Shown: piece after piece, positions 5,936-8,327 of the stretch
Position numbering within the stretch: position 1 is the stretch's first letter
Layout: each line of letters begins with the position of its first letter
The notes under the pieces: model-generated
What the model saw: only the letters and a program-made list of their open reading frames with translations
Told to the model about the DNA's origin: nothing
The model's database searches: none
Assembly: GCA_002404375.1 (NCBI GenBank)
Contig: DHJO01000075.1
Coordinates: 7,506-15,832 of the forward strand
Length of the DNA: 8,327 bases
Reading direction: 5' to 3'
From: Gemmatimonadales bacterium UBA4718
GTDB taxonomy: Bacteria > Gemmatimonadota > Gemmatimonadetes > Gemmatimonadales > Gemmatimonadaceae
Translations under genes and position numbers: made by a program

Positions 5936-6262
5936 ATGCGCTTTCTGGCTATAAGCTTGTGTGCTATCGCTGTGCTGCCCGCCACGTCCCACGCACAGCA
6001 ATCGGCTCCACTTAAACCACAGGGTCCGACCATTCAGGCGGCTGCAGTCGGGTTTCGCGTAAGCGAAGCGAAAGTCGACGCATCGACCAAAGTGGCGTCC
6101 ACAGCGCTGGTGCAGAGACATCAAGGTCAGGATGTCGCGCTGATGGCTGTCGGAGTGGGCGCAATGATCGCCGGCGCGCTCATCACTGGGACTGCGGGAA
6201 CGATCATCATCATCGGCGGCGCCGCGATGGCGCTGTACGGCCTGTACCATTATCTCGAATAG
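5936..6262 (+). CDS. Small exported or membrane-anchored protein of unknown function
   Basis: This is a 108-residue protein with a clear signal peptide (MRFLAISLCAIAVLPATSHA, cleaved before QQ) and a strongly hydrophobic C-terminal third (MAVGVGAMIAGALIT, then TIIIIGGAAMALYGLYHYLE) that would make one hairpin or two short membrane helices rich in Gly and Ala. The middle (residues about 35-70) is polar and rich in Ala, Val and Lys. A GGAG within AACGGAGAATGAA just upstream of the ATG supports the start. I do not recognise a named family. It lies 56 bp before the SPW-like membrane gene on the same strand, so the two may be co-transcribed. Confidence 0.7.
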   Translation: MRFLAISLCAIAVLPATSHAQQSAPLKPQGPTIQAAAVGFRVSEAKVDASTKVASTALVQRHQGQDVALMAVGVGAMIAGALITGTAGTIIIIGGAAMALYGLYHYLE

Positions 6263-6318
6263 AAGTCGCGGAGTGAAGCTCCTTCCAATGCGGGTACTTT
6301 ACTGAGGCAGGAGTTAGA

Positions 6319-6723
6319 GTGAACAAGCCCGTGTCGGCGCGCGCGCACGGCGTGCTCGATTACGCGACGGTGGCGGCGTTTTTGAATGCGCCGATGGTGT
6401 TCGGGTTTCACGGAACTCCAGCCGCCATCGCCTACTGGCTCGCCGGCATCCATCTGCTGATGACCGGTTGCACGGACTTTCCGGTGGGCTTCTTCATGTG
6501 GATTCCGTTCAGAATCCACGGCGTGATCGAGCTGCTGGCGGGAATATTCGTCCTCGCAGCGCCGTGGATATTCTGGTTCGCTCAGGAAGTTGCCGCGCGA
6601 AATTTCTTTCTGGGAATCGCGATCATCCTTTTGCTCGTTGTCGCTCTCACGGATTACTCGCAGCGCGTGGTGCGTCCTCCGCAAGACCCGGCCGATAGAC
6701 GCCAGTGGAGAGGGCCGAGCTAG
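6319..6723 (+). CDS. SPW-repeat-like four-helix integral membrane protein
   Basis: This 134-residue membrane protein has about four hydrophobic segments: VAAFLNAPMVFGF, AIAYWLAGIHLLMTG, GVIELLAGIFVLAAPWIFWF and FFLGIAIILLLVVALTDY. It shows an internal duplication: RAHGVLDY and TDFP in the first half correspond to RIHGVIEL and TDYS in the second, the pattern of the SPW-repeat membrane family. No catalytic residues are apparent and the function is unknown. The start is GTG at 6319 with AGGAG 5 nt upstream, a strong ribosome site. The stop codon overlaps that of the convergent phzF-like gene in a shared CTAG, so no terminator fits between them. Confidence 0.72.
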   Translation: MNKPVSARAHGVLDYATVAAFLNAPMVFGFHGTPAAIAYWLAGIHLLMTGCTDFPVGFFMWIPFRIHGVIELLAGIFVLAAPWIFWFAQEVAARNFFLGIAIILLLVVALTDYSQRVVRPPQDPADRRQWRGPS

Positions 6724-7652
6724 GCTTCGCCCTCGATGTGGAGCGTTCCCGAGCTCACGAGAACAGAAGCACCACCGACGCGAATCGCTTCCAGCTGTCC
6801 GCGCTTGAGATCGACCTCCATCTCGAGCCTGCTCGGTCGACCCATATCGACGCCCTGATCCACCGTCCAGCGCACAGTCCCGTTGCGTTTCTCCGAGCGA
6901 AGACCGAGGAACCCCGCCAGAGCGGCGCAAGCGCTGCCTGTCGCCGGATCTTCAGTGATGCCGATTCCGGGCGCGAACATTCGGGCGCTGATGTGGCCGC
7001 CCTCGAAGATGTTACTCCAGTCGTCTGTGCTGAAAACGAACATTTCCGGCGCCCAGTATTCGCGAAGCGCCTGGTCCCACTTGAGGAAATCGACCTTCAC
7101 CCAGGATAGCATCTCCGGCTTCTTGAGCGGGATGAAGAGAAAGGGGAGTCCGCACGACACCGCTTCCGGCTCGATCATGTCATCGGCGACGATGTGACTT
7201 GGCTCGAGCGAAAGAATCTCGCACAGCGTCTCCGGCGGAGGTGGGGGATCGTTGATTTCCGGCAGGCGCACCGTGGTCAGCTGGCTGAATACCGGCTTGC
7301 CGCCTTTCGTGCGAATGAGGACCGGAACAGGACCGACGCCTTCCTCGAGGATTACGCGTGTCTCTTCACCGTTTAGCGGAATCTCACCAATCGAGGCGAG
7401 CACAAAGGCGCATCCAACCGTCGGGTGTCCCGCAAAAGGAATCTCACCCGCTGGCGTATAGATACGAACCCGACGAGTGTGAGTTTTTGCTTCAGGCGGG
7501 AAGACGAACACGCTCTCCGAGTAGTTGAACTCGCGCGTTATCGCCAGCATCTGCCGGTCGGAGAGCCCACGCGCATCGGGGATCACGGCCAGCGGATTCC
7601 CGCCGTGGAGACAATCCGTAAACACGTCCGCGGTGTGAAATGCGTAGGACAT
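6720..7652 (-). CDS. PhzF-family isomerase/epimerase-like protein
   Basis: This 310-residue cytoplasmic protein has the two-domain PhzF/DapF-type fold and normal length for the family. Diagnostic segments are HTADVFT and GGNPLAVI near the N terminus, EFNYSESVFVF with the conserved Glu46 that serves as general acid/base in PhzF, GEIPFAGHPTVG (about residues 70-81), and EDPATGSACAALAGF (about 234-248). PhzF itself isomerises a phenazine precursor, but most members lie outside phenazine clusters and have unknown substrates. No other phenazine gene is present here, so I assign only the fold and probable isomerase or epimerase chemistry. The ATG at 7652 lacks a good Shine-Dalgarno sequence. Its promoter would have to lie within or next to the decayed DUF72 gene upstream. 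Confidence 0.9.
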   Translation of the reverse strand: MSYAFHTADVFTDCLHGGNPLAVIPDARGLSDRQMLAITREFNYSESVFVFPPEAKTHTRRVRIYTPAGEIPFAGHPTVGCAFVLASIGEIPLNGEETRVILEEGVGPVPVLIRTKGGKPVFSQLTTVRLPEINDPPPPPETLCEILSLEPSHIVADDMIEPEAVSCGLPFLFIPLKKPEMLSWVKVDFLKWDQALREYWAPEMFVFSTDDWSNIFEGGHISARMFAPGIGITEDPATGSACAALAGFLGLRSEKRNGTVRWTVDQGVDMGRPSRLEMEVDLKRGQLEAIRVGGASVLVSSGTLHIEGEA

Positions 7653-7665
7653 TGCGTCGTAGAAA

Positions 7666-8003
7666 ATGCGAACGCTTGACGCTCGTCGCTACTGCCCCGG
7701 CGTTGGCTTGTCAATCTATCGACCAACCTCTGCACCACGATTCAATCGGGCCGAAGGCTCCCGTGATATCCCACGTTGGGTGCGTTCGCGTGCACGGCCG
7801 CAACCGCAAGGATTGGTTTCGAGAGAAGGCTCCCGTGGAGCAGCGGTACACTTATCTGTACCGTCCCCATGAGCTTGCCGCCTGGGCAGAGCGCGCCCAC
7901 GCAGATCGCGAGCGGTCCGTCTGGGCGGGAGGTCTATGTAATCACTAACAACCGCTACAAGGGGAAAGCGGTCGCCAATGCTTTATTGACGTCAAGGCCT
8001 TAA
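7666..8003 (+). pseudogene. Remnant of a DUF72 (YecE-like) gene, 5'-truncated and frameshifted
   Basis: Three frame segments in order resemble the C-terminal third of DUF72 proteins. PGVGL in one frame (about 7696-7710) precedes SIDQPLHHDSIGP and VRVHGRNRKDWF, then QRYTYLYRPHELAAWAERA in the next frame (about 7709-7905). REVYVITNNRYKGKAVANAL in a third frame (7926-8000) ends at the TAA at 8001-8003. DUF72 proteins end with GLVNIDQP, a VRxHGRN segment, RYxYLYxxEEL and VYVxxNNHYxGxAxxNAL in the same order. The N-terminal two-thirds is absent and at least two frame changes are needed, so this is a decaying gene fragment. It fills most of the gap between the divergent phzF-like and csp genes. Matching is from memory of the family. 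Confidence 0.75.
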
Positions 8004-8014
8004 ATGGTTAGGTT
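7986..8014 (+). promoter_or_regulatory. Probable promoter of the cold shock gene or its leader RNA, TTGACG-N17-TAGGTT
   Basis: TTGACG at 7986-7991 and TAGGTT at 8009-8014 are separated by 17 bp. Transcription would begin near 8021, giving a leader of about 175 nt before the csp start codon. Long leaders are typical of cold shock genes. The -35 lies in the tail of the DUF72 remnant. Confidence 0.45.
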
Positions 8015-8020
8015 ATTACC

Positions 8021-8091
8021 CTGACGCGCAACGATTGCGTTTCAGTGCCAGCGAACTGTAGAGGGACCTGGGAAGTCGCCAGGTCTTTTTT
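8021..8091 (+). ncRNA. Candidate small RNA or attenuated cold-shock leader
   Basis: Between a possible promoter (7986-8014) and an intrinsic terminator (8065-8091) lies a stretch of about 70 nt with a small 5' hairpin (CGCAA-CGA-TTGCG, 8027-8039). It contains no convincing reading frame. It could be a short transcript, or the first part of a csp leader in which the terminator is conditionally bypassed. The terminator might instead be left over from the DUF72 gene. Confidence 0.3.
8065..8091 (+). terminator. Intrinsic terminator upstream of the cold shock gene
   Basis: GACCTGG (8065-8071), 7-nt loop GAAGTCG, CCAGGTC (8079-8085), then six T (8086-8091): a perfect stem with a T tract. It sits about 105 bp before the csp ATG on the same strand. 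Confidence 0.8.
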
Positions 8092-8099
8092 GGTTTCTG

Positions 8100-8133
8100 G
8101 CGAACAAATGCGGCCATTTCGGCCGCGAACAAA
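8100..8133 (+). repeat. Nine-base direct repeats bracketing a hairpin in the csp leader
   Basis: GCGAACAAA occurs at 8100-8108 and 8125-8133. Between them GCGGCC (8110-8115), loop ATTTC and GGCCGC (8121-8126) form a 6-bp hairpin, overlapping the second copy by 2 bases. This places unpaired A-rich segments on both sides of a stable stem in the untranslated leader. A regulatory role is inference. Confidence 0.4.
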
Positions 8134-8196
8134 CAGTAGTCGGCTCGGTACCGCACACACGGCACTCCGACACAATTGAATGAGGATGTACCGAAC

Positions 8197-8327
8197 ATGC
8201 GTACCACCGGCAAAGTAAAGTGGTTCAACGACGCCAAGGGCTTTGGCTTCATCACCCCCGAGAACGGACAGAAGGATTGCTTCGTTCATCACTCCGCCAT
8301 TCAGGGCAACGGCTTCAAGTCGTTGGC
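8197..8327 (+). CDS. Cold shock protein (CspA family), 3'-truncated by the window edge
   Basis: The first 43 full codons of a CspA-type single OB-fold protein are visible. They begin [19 protein letters not shown] and contain the RNP1 motif (KGFGFI) and an RNP2-like segment (DCFVHHSAI, where many relatives have VFVH). Full family members have about 65-70 residues, so the last third lies outside the window. These proteins bind single-stranded RNA and DNA in the cytoplasm and act as RNA chaperones during cold or growth shifts. The ATG at 8197 is preceded by GAGGA at 8182-8186, a rather long 10-nt spacing. The leader of up to about 175 nt, with its terminator-like hairpin, suggests post-transcriptional control. 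Confidence 0.93.
   Translation, partial: MRTTGKVKWFNDAKGFGFITPENGQKDCFVHHSAIQGNGFKSL

Noticed and set aside
6250..6930. Minus-strand frame of 226 codons across the SPW-like gene.
   Set aside because: It overlaps two well-supported genes (SPW-like and phzF-like), and its Arg/Ser-rich composition is typical of shadow frames.
1..8327. CRISPR array, insertion sequence, tRNA or rRNA.
   Set aside because: I saw no regularly spaced repeats, transposase motifs, terminal inverted repeats or tRNA/rRNA signatures. This was by eye; a tRNA scan would settle it.

Overview
The window looks like chromosomal DNA of a GC-rich (about 60% by eye), Gram-negative-type bacterium. The gene families (an anti-sigma-like protein followed by two exported HEAT-repeat proteins with KAIFWLGQ-type motifs, a DGSG-repeat exported protein, an SPW-type membrane protein) resemble those of Gemmatimonadota. 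This taxonomic guess is from memory of families, not from a search.

Layout: 1-2720 (+) is an operon-like run: the 3' end of a probable anti-sigma factor, an exported TPR plus HEAT-repeat protein, and a second exported HEAT-repeat protein overlapping it by 4 bp. A hairpin at 2749-2779 separates it from 2797-4063 (+), a CcdA/DsbD-type membrane electron carrier and a TlpA-like thioredoxin (WCPNC). A strong bidirectional terminator (4094-4129) lies between tlpA and a convergent gene at 4128-4739 (-). Next come an exported DGSG-repeat protein (4891-5706, +), a gap of about 230 bp, a small exported/membrane protein (5936-6262, +), an SPW-like membrane protein (6319-6723, +), a convergent PhzF-family enzyme (6720-7652, -), a decayed DUF72 gene (7666-8003, +), a structured leader with an intrinsic terminator (8065-8091), and the start of a cold shock protein gene (8197 to the window edge, +).

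The main result is the gene at 4128-4739 (-). It reads as one peroxiredoxin (AhpC/TSA fold) of 203 codons interrupted only by an in-frame TGA at 4484-4482. The TGA sits exactly where the peroxidatic cysteine belongs (ARTKG-[TGA]-TIQMEAYRDQY; the usual motif is TxxC). Downstream, a perfect 7-bp stem (GGCGUAC/GUACGCC) with an 8-nt loop, CGUGAUCA, begins its loop 22 nt after the UGA, within the spacing and loop-G rule of bacterial SECIS elements. I therefore call it an exported selenocysteine peroxiredoxin that ordinary gene calling would split into two fragments. The mature part contains no cysteine, so it would be a one-Sec enzyme needing an external reductant. The neighbouring CcdA and TlpA proteins are natural candidates to deliver electrons across the membrane, but that link is inferred. 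No selA/selB/selC/selD gene is visible here, so decoding capacity must be checked elsewhere in the genome.
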